The position numbers were made by a program, and so were the translations under genes. 64,000 nt of DNA, from the NCBI RefSeq assembly GCF_042658685.1, contig NZ_JBHSQY010000030.1, one strand, 5' to 3'. The notes beneath the pieces are model-generated. The model did not search any database and was not told the DNA's origin. It saw nothing but the letters and a program-made list of their open reading frames with translations. The stretch is from Macrococcoides bohemicum. GTDB taxonomy: Bacteria; Bacillota; Bacilli; Staphylococcales; Staphylococcaceae. Within the stretch, counting starts at the first letter, position 1; each line of letters opens with the position of its first letter. Positions 25,852-34,286 of this stretch are shown one piece after another.

Positions 25852-25880
25852 ATCATATCTAATTATGTAAACGGTGTCAA
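25852..25880 (-). promoter_or_regulatory. glpFKD promoter with overlapping cre site
   Basis: Minus-strand promoter: TTGACA (25875-25880), 17 bases, TATGAT (25852-25857). The plus-strand sequence TGTAAACGGTGTCA (25866-25879) matches the CcpA consensus TGWAANCGNTNWCA fully and covers most of the -35 element. Bound CcpA would block the promoter, giving glucose repression. The promoter begins right at the glpP stop codon. CcpA action is inferred. Confidence 0.78.
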
Positions 25881-26423
25881 TTATTTTATTTCACAATGTT
25901 TCCAAAGTTCCTTATTGCTTGTCGTCACATATGTTGCACCTGCAGATAATGCCTTCTCTACTTCCTCTGGATATTCAATAAGGCCCCCGGCTATAATTTT
26001 TTTACCGGTTACTTTGTGAATATTTTCAATTGCCTTATAAAGCAGACCAGGCAGAACTTCAACAAAATCAGGATCAGCACTTTGTATGAGTTCATAACTT
26101 TTTTTCAGTGCATTTGAGTCTATAATAAACGTTCTGAGAATCGTTTTAACCCCAAGCTGGTTCGCTCTTTTTATAATTTTGGGTTTTGTGGATACAATGC
26201 CTTCAACTTTATACTTCTGTATAATATACTCTGCGGCATATTCGTCAGTTGACATACCCTTAATCAAATCAATATGAATAAATGCTGACTTTTGATGTTG
26301 ATTTAGAAATTGAATATAGTGACTGACATGACCAATATGCACATCTAATATGACACAGGTGGAATACTGAGTCGTCACAAATTTTTCAAGATCTTTCATA
26401 GAACGGATTGCTGGTAAAATCAT
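25881..26423 (-). CDS. glpP: Glycerol uptake operon antiterminator GlpP
   Basis: Regulatory RNA-binding protein that, with glycerol-3-phosphate, prevents termination in glp leaders and stabilises the message. The 180-residue single-domain TIM-barrel-like protein shows the family segments ILPAIRSMKDL at the start, HIDLIKGM, and GKKIIAGGLIEYPEEV near the end. ATG overlaps the mutL stop by 1 base, so it may be partly translated from the mutSL message. It sits directly upstream of its target glpF leader. Confidence 0.94.
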   Translation of the reverse strand: MILPAIRSMKDLEKFVTTQYSTCVILDVHIGHVSHYIQFLNQHQKSAFIHIDLIKGMSTDEYAAEYIIQKYKVEGIVSTKPKIIKRANQLGVKTILRTFIIDSNALKKSYELIQSADPDFVEVLPGLLYKAIENIHKVTGKKIIAGGLIEYPEEVEKALSAGATYVTTSNKELWKHCEIK

Positions 26424-28378
26424 TACATCACCCTCTTAAATAGTTTCTCAAGTTCATACGTTGTAAACTGAATGATAATCGGACGTCCATGTGGACATGT
26501 AAAAGGTTCATTCGTTTGTGCGAGCTCATTTATTAATCGCATCATATCTTCATGCTTTAAATAATGGTTTGCTTTTATTGATTTCTTGCAGCTCATCATA
26601 ATCGCAGTCTCTTCTCTGAATTTATTTAAATCCACATGCTGATGTTCAAATAAATATTCAATAAGATCTTCAATCGTTGATTTCGCGTCATCAGGAAACC
26701 ATATAGGCACTTCATTGACGACATAATCTCGACCACCGAAGTGTTCAAGTGTTACACCTATTTCTGATAATTTTTCCTGAAGCATAGAAAACTTCATTGC
26801 TTCATCTTGTGTTAACTGTAAATTAACCGGAAATAGTAAAGACTGTAATTCATGGCTTACTTCTCCGATTTTATTTTTAAAGTATTCATATTTAATACGT
26901 TCCTGAGCGGCATGCTGATCAATCATAAACATTCCCGACTCATTTTGACAGACAATATAAGTACCATGTACTTGCCCAACAACCTCTAAATATGGAAGTT
27001 TTCGGGGTTGAATTTGTATTGCTTCATTTTGAGGTAAATCTTCAGTCGTCTTTACAATCTCTGTTTCGAAGTTAAACGAGTCTCTATTCATATCTTGTTT
27101 CGTTTCTACAAGTCGATTATGTATATTGATTTTGTCAGCAGAATTGCGCTTTGTATCTCCTTCTTTTGTAGATGCCTTATCGCTATTATTACTATCTACA
27201 TAATCATATTCACTATGAACAACTTCTGTTGTAACATCAGATGCAGTAGACTGTTCATTACTAAATGAACTTTTAAAATCAGGACTTTGATTTTCCTTTA
27301 CAACTTGCTCAGAAATACGATGATCATATTCAAACTTTTGTTGTTCGAATTGTTCAAGTACTTTATTCTTGGTGGTAACTTTCGGTATTAAATTTTGTCC
27401 GAGTAGTTTCTCCTTGATTAACTGTTCAATTAATTGCATTAACTGTGGTTCTTTTGACAATCTGACTTCCTGCTTTGTTGGGTGCACATTCACATCAACA
27501 AGTCCAGGATCCATCGAAATATGAATACTTACAATCGGATATCTGCCGATCGGTAATAAAGTATGATAGCCATTGATAATCGCTTTCGTGAGCATAAAGT
27601 TTTTAATATAACGACCATTGATAAATATCGACATGTAATGTCGATTACTTCTTGTATGTTCTGGCTTAGCGATATACCCATTCACTTTATAATCGCCTGT
27701 CTCACCATTAATTTCTACAATATCTTTTGCAATCTTCATACCATATATGACAGCGATTGCTTCATTTAACTTACCATTGCCAATGGATTGAACAACTACT
27801 TTTCCCTCACTTATTAAAGTAAACTGTATTTCAGAATAACTCATTATAAATCGATTCATAATATCAGTTATTTTACCGAGTTCGGTCTGTAAACTTTTAA
27901 CATATTTTAATCGAGCAGGTGTATTATAAAATAAATCTTCGACAATCAGTTCAGTTCCTACACGCGCTGCATGAAGATTACGGCTGACAATTTGACTATT
28001 TTCAACTTTAATTTGATGTCCAACTTCACCATCACTACATGTATTCACTGTCACACGACTTACTGAAGCAATTGAAGCTAACGCTTCTCCTCTAAATCCT
28101 AATGTGCGAATATGGAATAAATCATGATCATCTGAAATCTTACTCGTTGCATGTCTTAAAAACATCAACTCCAGATCATCTTCATCAATACCTGAACCAT
28201 TATCAGTTATTTTTATTCTTTTTAAACCTGCTTCTTCTACCGCAACAGTTATCTTTGTGGCACGAGCATCTATTGCATTCTCCACTAATTCTTTAACAAC
28301 AGATTGCGGGCGTTCAATCACTTCACCTGCTGCAATTTTGTTACTCAATGAGGCATCTAATGTTTTTATAATACCCAT
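26423..28378 (-). CDS. mutL: DNA mismatch repair protein MutL
   Basis: Mismatch-repair ATPase and nicking endonuclease. The 651 residues start with a GHKL ATPase domain: ELVENAIDA, DNGSGI and GFRGEALASI. A poorly conserved, polar linker lies at about 340-460. The C-terminal domain has the endonuclease motif DQHAAQERIKYE and CPHGRP, so this is the nicking type found in bacteria without MutH. It lies 8 bases after mutS and overlaps glpP by 1 base. Confidence 0.96.
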   Translation of the reverse strand: MGIIKTLDASLSNKIAAGEVIERPQSVVKELVENAIDARATKITVAVEEAGLKRIKITDNGSGIDEDDLELMFLRHATSKISDDHDLFHIRTLGFRGEALASIASVSRVTVNTCSDGEVGHQIKVENSQIVSRNLHAARVGTELIVEDLFYNTPARLKYVKSLQTELGKITDIMNRFIMSYSEIQFTLISEGKVVVQSIGNGKLNEAIAVIYGMKIAKDIVEINGETGDYKVNGYIAKPEHTRSNRHYMSIFINGRYIKNFMLTKAIINGYHTLLPIGRYPIVSIHISMDPGLVDVNVHPTKQEVRLSKEPQLMQLIEQLIKEKLLGQNLIPKVTTKNKVLEQFEQQKFEYDHRISEQVVKENQSPDFKSSFSNEQSTASDVTTEVVHSEYDYVDSNNSDKASTKEGDTKRNSADKINIHNRLVETKQDMNRDSFNFETEIVKTTEDLPQNEAIQIQPRKLPYLEVVGQVHGTYIVCQNESGMFMIDQHAAQERIKYEYFKNKIGEVSHELQSLLFPVNLQLTQDEAMKFSMLQEKLSEIGVTLEHFGGRDYVVNEVPIWFPDDAKSTIEDLIEYLFEHQHVDLNKFREETAIMMSCKKSIKANHYLKHEDMMRLINELAQTNEPFTCPHGRPIIIQFTTYELEKLFKRVM

Positions 28379-28386
28379 TTATTCAC

Positions 28387-30981
28387 CTACTTTATTTGAG
28401 ACTTCAATTGTTGTAACTTGAGTAATGCTTCTATTGGTGTCATAGATTCTATCGTTAAATTCTTCAGTTCATCAATGACATTATTTTTTTCTGATTCACC
28501 AAACAGATCAAAAGATGGCTGCATTACAGTTTGTTGATCCTTGATGATTTCTTTACTGTAAACGTCAACACCTTTAATCTCATTTTGTTTTAAATCTTCT
28601 TTTTTATCATCTTTACTTACAAAATTTAAATCTTTAATGCTGTAATTTTCAAAAGTTTCTAATAGATGTCCTGCACGACTAATGATTTCTTCCGGGAGAT
28701 TTGCCAGTTTTGCAACATGTATACCATAACTGTTTTCTACTGCTCCAGGCATAATTTTATGCAGAAAAATAAGTTCACCGTTATATTCTTTTGCTGCAAC
28801 GTGTATATTGTTTAATCCATCAAGCGAATCATCTAAACCTACTAATTCGTGATAATGCGTTGAAAAAAGCGTTTTCGCACCGATATGATTATGAACATAT
28901 TCTATCATGGATTGAGCAAGTGATAACCCGTCATATGTAGACGTACCACGTCCAATTTCATCAAAGATAATCAAACTATTTTCAGTTGCGTTTACTAAAG
29001 CATTTTTAGCCTCTAACATTTCCACCATAAATGTACTTTGACCACTGACTAAATCATCTGCAGCTCCAATTCTCGTAAAGATTTGATCGAATATCGGTAA
29101 TTCTGCACGACTAGCTGGTACAAATGATCCCATCTGCGCCATAATACTAATCAATGCTACTTGGCGCATGTATGTCGATTTACCACTCATATTTGGTCCT
29201 GTGATTAAGTAAATAAAACCATTATCATCTAACAAACAATCATTTGGTACATATTGATCACGTTCCATCACCTGCTCTACTACAGGGTGTCTCGCATCTT
29301 TTATATCGAGCACACGACGGCTTGAAATTACCGGTTCTGTATAATTATTATTCGTTGCGACTTCACTAAAATTTTGCAGGCAGTCAAGTTCAGCAATGCG
29401 TTTTGCCTGGCGTTTTAAATTAGGAATATAAGCTTTTACCTGTTCACGTAATTCGATAAATGCTTCGTATTCCAAATCTATCGCCTTTTCTTCAGCGCCC
29501 AAAATCAATGCTTCTTTTTCTTTCAGTTCCTCAGTAATAAAACGCTCTGCATTACTTAATGTTTGCTTACGATCATATCCGAAATTAGCAATATCAATAT
29601 TGACGAGATTCGCTTTTGAAATTTCGATATAATATCCAAATACTTTGTTATAGCTTATTTTAAGTGATTTAACACCTGTACGTTCACGTTCTTTTGCCTG
29701 TAGTTCCGCAAGCCATGCTTTACCATTTTTCTGGGCATCACGGTATTCATCAAGCGTAACATTATAGCCATCTTTAAAGATGCCACCTTCTTTTAGCGTG
29801 ACTGGTGGTTCATCGACGATACTATCTTCCAGCATTTGATATAACGGTGCTAAACTTCGAATCCCGTCAAGCCCGCTAATAATATGTTGAAAAGGTTGCA
29901 GTAATTCATTAACTCTAGGCAATTGTTCTAATGAATATTTTAACTGTATCAAATCCTTCGCATTAACATTGCCAAACTGGACTCTACCCGCTAAGCGTTC
30001 AATATCATAGATGTGCGTTAAAGCTTCTCGTAGATTATGTCTTAATATAAATTCATCATTAAATAAACGAACAACTGATAATCGCGCTTCAATTTGTTCC
30101 TTATTTACTAGTGGTCGTTCAATCCAGTCCTTTAATCTGCGATTCCCCATTGGTGTTTTGCATTGATTATAGATGGATAAAAGCGTACCTTTTTTTGTTT
30201 TTAAACGGATGCTTTCCGTAAGCTCTAAGTTGCGCTTTGCATACATATCGAGCCTCATATGCCCCAGCGCTTTGTATGCAATTGGTTTATCGATATGGTT
30301 TAATGCCTTCATCTGTGTATCTTTAATATAGCTTAGTAGCAAATTAACTGCTGGTTGTAATTCAATATCTAGTTCATCGACCAGTTTAAAAGTGTCATGC
30401 GACTCATAGAAAGATACAACATTTGTCATCAGACGAATTTGCTGATCCATTGTTTGTGGTAATTCAAAATTTACTATAATCTCTTTCGGTGAAATACTGC
30501 TTAATTCATTCATCATCGTTGTTTCATCGCACTGTGTAACTTTTAATTCACCTGTTGAAACATCACTATAAGCGATAATATAATCATGTTCAATTTTATA
30601 AAGACAAGCTAAATAATTACTTTCATTCTCACTAATCATATCATCCATCACTGTTCCAGGTGTGATAATCTGAACGACTTCGCGCTTGACCATCCCTTTA
30701 GTCAGCTTAGGATCTTCCATTTGTTCAGCAATGGCTACTTTATAACCTTTTTCAATTAATCGTTCGATATAATTCTTTGCTGAATGGTGCGGTACTCCGC
30801 ACATAGGAATCGCATTTTTCTTATCTCGACGTGTTAAAGTGATTTCCAGTTCTTTCGCTGCAAGTATCGCATCATCGTAAAACATCTCATAAAAATCACC
30901 AAGACGAAAGAATAGAATCGTGTCTTTATAAAGTTCTTTCATCTGTAAATATTGCGCCATCATCGGTGTTGGTTTAGACAT
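28387..30981 (-). CDS. mutS: DNA mismatch recognition protein MutS
   Basis: Binds mismatches and small loops, then recruits MutL. The 864 residues contain the N-terminal mismatch-reading motif GDFYEMFYDDA (Phe-x-Glu, near residue 30). Connector, lever and clamp regions follow, then the ABC-type ATPase with Walker A TGPNMSGKST and STHYHEL. The C-terminus carries a charged linker and a final helix-turn-helix. GGTTAAAGATG precedes the start. It follows a ThiW-like gene by 2 bases and is followed by mutL. Confidence 0.97.
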   Translation of the reverse strand: MSKPTPMMAQYLQMKELYKDTILFFRLGDFYEMFYDDAILAAKELEITLTRRDKKNAIPMCGVPHHSAKNYIERLIEKGYKVAIAEQMEDPKLTKGMVKREVVQIITPGTVMDDMISENESNYLACLYKIEHDYIIAYSDVSTGELKVTQCDETTMMNELSSISPKEIIVNFELPQTMDQQIRLMTNVVSFYESHDTFKLVDELDIELQPAVNLLLSYIKDTQMKALNHIDKPIAYKALGHMRLDMYAKRNLELTESIRLKTKKGTLLSIYNQCKTPMGNRRLKDWIERPLVNKEQIEARLSVVRLFNDEFILRHNLREALTHIYDIERLAGRVQFGNVNAKDLIQLKYSLEQLPRVNELLQPFQHIISGLDGIRSLAPLYQMLEDSIVDEPPVTLKEGGIFKDGYNVTLDEYRDAQKNGKAWLAELQAKERERTGVKSLKISYNKVFGYYIEISKANLVNIDIANFGYDRKQTLSNAERFITEELKEKEALILGAEEKAIDLEYEAFIELREQVKAYIPNLKRQAKRIAELDCLQNFSEVATNNNYTEPVISSRRVLDIKDARHPVVEQVMERDQYVPNDCLLDDNGFIYLITGPNMSGKSTYMRQVALISIMAQMGSFVPASRAELPIFDQIFTRIGAADDLVSGQSTFMVEMLEAKNALVNATENSLIIFDEIGRGTSTYDGLSLAQSMIEYVHNHIGAKTLFSTHYHELVGLDDSLDGLNNIHVAAKEYNGELIFLHKIMPGAVENSYGIHVAKLANLPEEIISRAGHLLETFENYSIKDLNFVSKDDKKEDLKQNEIKGVDVYSKEIIKDQQTVMQPSFDLFGESEKNNVIDELKNLTIESMTPIEALLKLQQLKSQIK

Positions 30982-30983
30982 CT

Positions 30984-31478
30984 TTAACCATTCCTTTTAT
31001 TTATTAAATTTCTTCTATCTAATAATTTCAATAAAAAATATGCAATCATACTACCAATAAAACTATTGATTAAAAATGCATAAAAGATTGGCATAAAACT
31101 ATTCAAATCAATATTCATTACAAACATCATCGGAATTGTACAGATGCTTCCAATAATACCTGTACCAATCCACTCACCAAGAGAGGCAAATCCAATTTTT
31201 CTAAACTTATTGTACATGATACCCGCTATTAACACTCCTATCATACTGCCTGGAAATGCAAAAAATGAACCTGTACCAAATATATTTCTTAAAACCGAAC
31301 TGATTAAAGCTTGAGCAAGTCCGTACCACGGACCCACAAAAACAGCACACAAAACATTGATAAAATGCTGCATCGGAAATGCTTTAATCGGACCAATCGG
31401 AATAGAAATAATTTGACTTAATACAATATTCATCGCGATAAGAATACTTGTTAAAGTGAGTTTACGCGTATTATTCAT
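30984..31478 (-). CDS. thiW: ThiW-family membrane protein (thiazole uptake, S-component-like)
   Basis: Predicted substrate-specific membrane subunit for a thiamine precursor, thought to be hydroxyethylthiazole, working with a shared ECF energy module. The 164 residues have about five hydrophobic segments. The ThiW-type signature is present: IPIGPIKAFPMQHFINV, then FVGPWYGLAQAL and SVLRNIFGTGSFFAFPGSM. ATG 31478 follows GGAGGG. Most thiW genes I know of lie behind a TPP riboswitch, but only 64 bases separate this start from ricA and none is visible. It abuts mutS. Substrate is inferred from family. Confidence 0.82.
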   Translation of the reverse strand: MNNTRKLTLTSILIAMNIVLSQIISIPIGPIKAFPMQHFINVLCAVFVGPWYGLAQALISSVLRNIFGTGSFFAFPGSMIGVLIAGIMYNKFRKIGFASLGEWIGTGIIGSICTIPMMFVMNIDLNSFMPIFYAFLINSFIGSMIAYFLLKLLDRRNLINKRNG

Positions 31479-31489
31479 ATTTCCCTCCA

Positions 31490-31528
31490 TTAATAAAATA
31501 ATGCCGATTCAAATGAACCGACATTATT
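31490..31528 (-). terminator. Weak terminator between ricA and thiW
   Basis: A 14-bp imperfect stem (AATAATGTCGGTTCA / TGAATCGGCATTATT) is followed by TTTTATTAA on the minus strand. It runs up to the thiW ribosome-binding site, so read-through into thiW and mutS is likely. Confidence 0.55.
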
Positions 31529-31542
31529 TACATTTTATAAAA

Positions 31543-31968
31543 TTAACTACATTTACCAGGTGTGCTATTCGCTGCAGCTGCACCCGTTTCACCAGATAAT
31601 AAATCGCCACCCGTTGAAACAATGATTTCATCTGTTACAGTTTGACTAATTGCATGAGAAACCATTTGAAGTAATGCATTTACTTCACCTTGTGCTTCTT
31701 TAAATTGATCTACAATCGGCATTTCATCAAGTTCAGCCTCAACATTTGCAATCTTCTCTTCTACCATACCTAAAGCTTTTTCTTTACCATAGTTCTGGAA
31801 GTTAACCGCTTGTTTTTGTAAAGATTTTAATGAAGCCATTTTTTCACGAACATTTTGATTTTCATGAATTTGAGCTTCTGCGCGTTTAAAAAATTCAACC
31901 GCTTCTGTTTCTGCCATCATCTTACCTAATTCTTTTGCTTTTGCTAATATCTCATCATTTGTATACAT
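31543..31968 (-). CDS. ricA: RicA (YmcA) family regulator of RNase Y
   Basis: Member of the RicA/RicF/RicT complex that in B. subtilis adjusts RNase Y cleavage of operon messages. The 141-residue protein is almost wholly helical and charged, with the family C-terminal ATGGD-like segment here as STGGDLLSGETG. The tail has a single Cys (GKCS), whereas the B. subtilis protein ends in a tail with more cysteines used for an iron-sulfur cluster. It overlaps miaB by 1 base, the usual miaB-ricA pair. Confidence 0.9.
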   Translation of the reverse strand: MYTNDEILAKAKELGKMMAETEAVEFFKRAEAQIHENQNVREKMASLKSLQKQAVNFQNYGKEKALGMVEEKIANVEAELDEMPIVDQFKEAQGEVNALLQMVSHAISQTVTDEIIVSTGGDLLSGETGAAAANSTPGKCS

Positions 31969-33500
31969 TAATTTTCCACCCCAACTGGTTCTAAAATTTC
32001 TACTAATTCTCCGTTTAATGAATAACGCATCGTTTCAGTAATTCTAACTTTAACTAACTTACCAATCGCTTCGCTTGGTCCAGGGAAGTTCACTAACTTA
32101 CTTTTATCCGTGTAGCCAGCAAGAATAGCTTCATTCTTCTTCGAAGGTCCTTCACATAAGACAATAACTTCCTGATCCTGATATTTCTTTAATGCACTTT
32201 CAGTATGATGTTCAACTACTTTATTTAAGCGTCTTAAACGATCTTTCTTATCTTCAGTTGACACGTTGTCTTTCATTTTTGCAGCTGGCGTACCTTCACG
32301 TGGTGAATAAAGGTAAGTGTATGCATGTTCAAAACCGACGCGTTCATATAAGTCTATCGTATCTAAAAACTGTTCTTCAGTCTCATTTGGATAACCGACA
32401 ATAATATCAGTTGTTAATGCAACATCAGGAATGGCAGTTTTAATTTTATCAACTAACGCTAAATAACTTTCACGCGTATATTTACGACCCATAATTTTCA
32501 GCACTTCATTATTACCACTTTGAACTGGTAGATGGATGTGTGGGACAATATTGCCACCTTGTCCTAATACTTCAATTAATCGATCATCAAAGTCCCACGG
32601 ATGACTCGTCATAAACCTTACACGTGGTATATCAATTTTCTGGATATCAGCCATTAAATCACCTAAACCGTAATTTAATCCTTCAATATCTTTTCCATAC
32701 GCATTAACATTCTGACCAAGTAAACAAATCTCTTTATAACCACGACGTGCTAAATCTCTTACTTCAGCAATAATCTCTTCCGGAAGACGGCTACGCTCTT
32801 TACCTCGTGTGAATGGTACGATACAGTACGTACAGAATTTATCACAACCGTACATAATATTAACCCAGGCTTTCGTCTCACCCATACGGACCTTTGGAAG
32901 GTTCTCAATAACATCCCCTTCTTTAGACCAAACTTCAACGACCATTGCTTTAGACATGTATGCTTCATCTAAAATGGCTGGTAAGCGGTGAATATTATGC
33001 GTACCGAAAATCATATCTACATTTTGATAAGATTTCATTATTTTATTGACAACTGATTCTTCCTGAGACATACATCCACAAACACCAATTAATACGTCAG
33101 GCTTGGCAAGTTTAATATGTTTTAAATTACCGATTTCACCAAATACTTTGTTCTCGGCATTTTCACGAATCGCACAAGTGTTCAATAAAATAACATCTGC
33201 TTCATTCACATCATTTGTAGCTGTATATTCTAACGCTTCAAATATACCTGCCATTACTTCTGTATCATGTTCATTCATTTGACAACCATAAGTGCGGATA
33301 AAGAATTTACGACCACGTCCTAATCCTTTATATTTATCATCAATTGTAAATGCATGATGCTCGACAGTTTCTTTACCACGTTTTTTTGCATCTTTCAAAC
33401 TTGGCGGCTGGTAAACTTTTTCGAAATATTTACTGTAATCTTTCTCTGGTGCGTTCTTACCACGCACTTGAGAAGCATCTAATCTGCTTTCTTCATTCAT
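31968..33500 (-). CDS. miaB: tRNA methylthiotransferase MiaB
   Basis: Radical-SAM enzyme that adds a methylthio group to i6A37, the MiaA product. The 510 residues have the N-terminal UPF0004 domain with three cluster cysteines (TYGCQMNEHD, NTCAIRE, GVCGCMSQEE). The radical-SAM motif CDKFCTYC lies at about 225-232, and a C-terminal TRAM domain ends in LVEILEPV. The longer N-terminus before MiaB proper (about 60 residues) is normal for Firmicutes. Pairs with ricA. Confidence 0.97.
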   Translation of the reverse strand: MNEESRLDASQVRGKNAPEKDYSKYFEKVYQPPSLKDAKKRGKETVEHHAFTIDDKYKGLGRGRKFFIRTYGCQMNEHDTEVMAGIFEALEYTATNDVNEADVILLNTCAIRENAENKVFGEIGNLKHIKLAKPDVLIGVCGCMSQEESVVNKIMKSYQNVDMIFGTHNIHRLPAILDEAYMSKAMVVEVWSKEGDVIENLPKVRMGETKAWVNIMYGCDKFCTYCIVPFTRGKERSRLPEEIIAEVRDLARRGYKEICLLGQNVNAYGKDIEGLNYGLGDLMADIQKIDIPRVRFMTSHPWDFDDRLIEVLGQGGNIVPHIHLPVQSGNNEVLKIMGRKYTRESYLALVDKIKTAIPDVALTTDIIVGYPNETEEQFLDTIDLYERVGFEHAYTYLYSPREGTPAAKMKDNVSTEDKKDRLRRLNKVVEHHTESALKKYQDQEVIVLCEGPSKKNEAILAGYTDKSKLVNFPGPSEAIGKLVKVRITETMRYSLNGELVEILEPVGVEN

Positions 33501-33652
33501 TTTATAATAACCCCATTTTCAACTTAATCATTCATATAGTATAACTTTTTAAAGTCGCTTTTTCAAAGTATTTTTACTTTACAGTAATCATTTTCAAAAT
33601 GGAAATATATAGCATATAATAATATGTATCATATATTAAAGGAGTGAACATT

Positions 33653-33706
33653 TTGGAAAGAGCTGTAGGATGTGTAAAATGTGGAACGATTCTTAACATT
33701 TTCTAA
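33653..33706 (+). pseudogene. Remnant of a small zinc-ribbon protein gene
   Basis: AAAGGAG is followed 8 bases later by TTG and the frame MERAVGCVKCGTILNIF, then a stop. The start resembles DUF2082-type nucleic-acid-binding zinc ribbons, which begin with a Cys-x2-Cys like the C-V-K-C here and carry a second Cys pair about 40 residues on. That second half is missing. The frame ends inside the 3' end of the convergent membrane-protein gene, so a deletion junction is likely. A functional 17-residue peptide cannot be excluded. Confidence 0.4.
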
Positions 33707-34025
33707 CGATAAATAATGAAGTGATGCAAATAATAATTCCGATAGCAGTTACGATATATGGCATTTGATATAAATAAAAGTGCCAGTACTTATTATCACT
33801 CAGATTTAGATGCATATTGAAATCATTCATTACTAATAAGTAATGGAAGCCGAATGCGAATATTAGAAATGCACCACCGATACTCGCAAGTATTACATAA
33901 GATAGTGAATTTTTGATTCCAAATATTAGCATGAGTCCATTCATGATAAGACTTATACCTAACATCATCATAATACCGTGAAATTTAAAGAAATCATCAT
34001 TAATCGCATAATAAGTTTTGTTCAA
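33693..34025 (-). CDS. Uncharacterised membrane protein, possibly a degraded ABC permease fragment
   Basis: I do not recognise the family. The frame codes for up to 110 residues with about four hydrophobic segments (roughly 15-35, 42-62, 85-105 and a shorter one) and ends IVRKC. The only upstream start is TTG 34025, with GGAG 12-13 bases before it, a poor site. That start lies inside a broken ABC ATPase frame in another reading frame. It could be the 3' part of an ABC-2 permease whose front was lost, or an independent gene with an unclear start. Confidence 0.4.
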   Translation of the reverse strand: MNKTYYAINDDFFKFHGIMMMLGISLIMNGLMLIFGIKNSLSYVILASIGGAFLIFAFGFHYLLVMNDFNMHLNLSDNKYWHFYLYQMPYIVTAIGIIICITSLFIVRKC

Positions 34026-34215
34026 ATATCGTTATTTCTCCACTATCTGGTGTAGTAAGATTTAATAGTTGATAGATAAGCGTCGTTTTACCTGCACCGT
34101 TTTCACCGATAAGACCTGTAATGTATCCTTTTGGTATATGAAGACTTGGTATATCTAGTACAAATTTATTCTGTTTAAACTTTAAATTAATTTTATTATT
34201 TTCATAATATATATT
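34000..34215 (-). pseudogene. Truncated ABC-2 type ATPase gene (Walker A part only)
   Basis: A minus-strand frame without any ATG encodes about 71 residues including FVLDIPSLHIPKGYITGLIG, then Walker A GENGAGKTT and TPDSGEITIF. A stop follows within 15 codons. The signature loop, Walker B and H-loop are absent, and a stop codon precedes the frame where a start should be. It is therefore the broken front of an ABC ATPase, most like exporter ATPases of the ABC-2 class. It overlaps the start of the downstream membrane frame. Confidence 0.7.
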
Positions 34216-34234
34216 TCATAACTATTTTTATATA

Positions 34235-34270
34235 GAAAAAGAACCGATAAACAATGGTTTATCGGCTCTA
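34235..34270 (-). terminator. Terminator of the ABC exporter pair
   Basis: A 12-bp stem with one G-T type mismatch (GAGCCGATAAAC / GTTTATCGGTTC) and a 4-base loop is followed by TTTTTCTAT on the minus strand. Confidence 0.82.
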
Positions 34271-34286
34271 AATTTCACATTTTATT

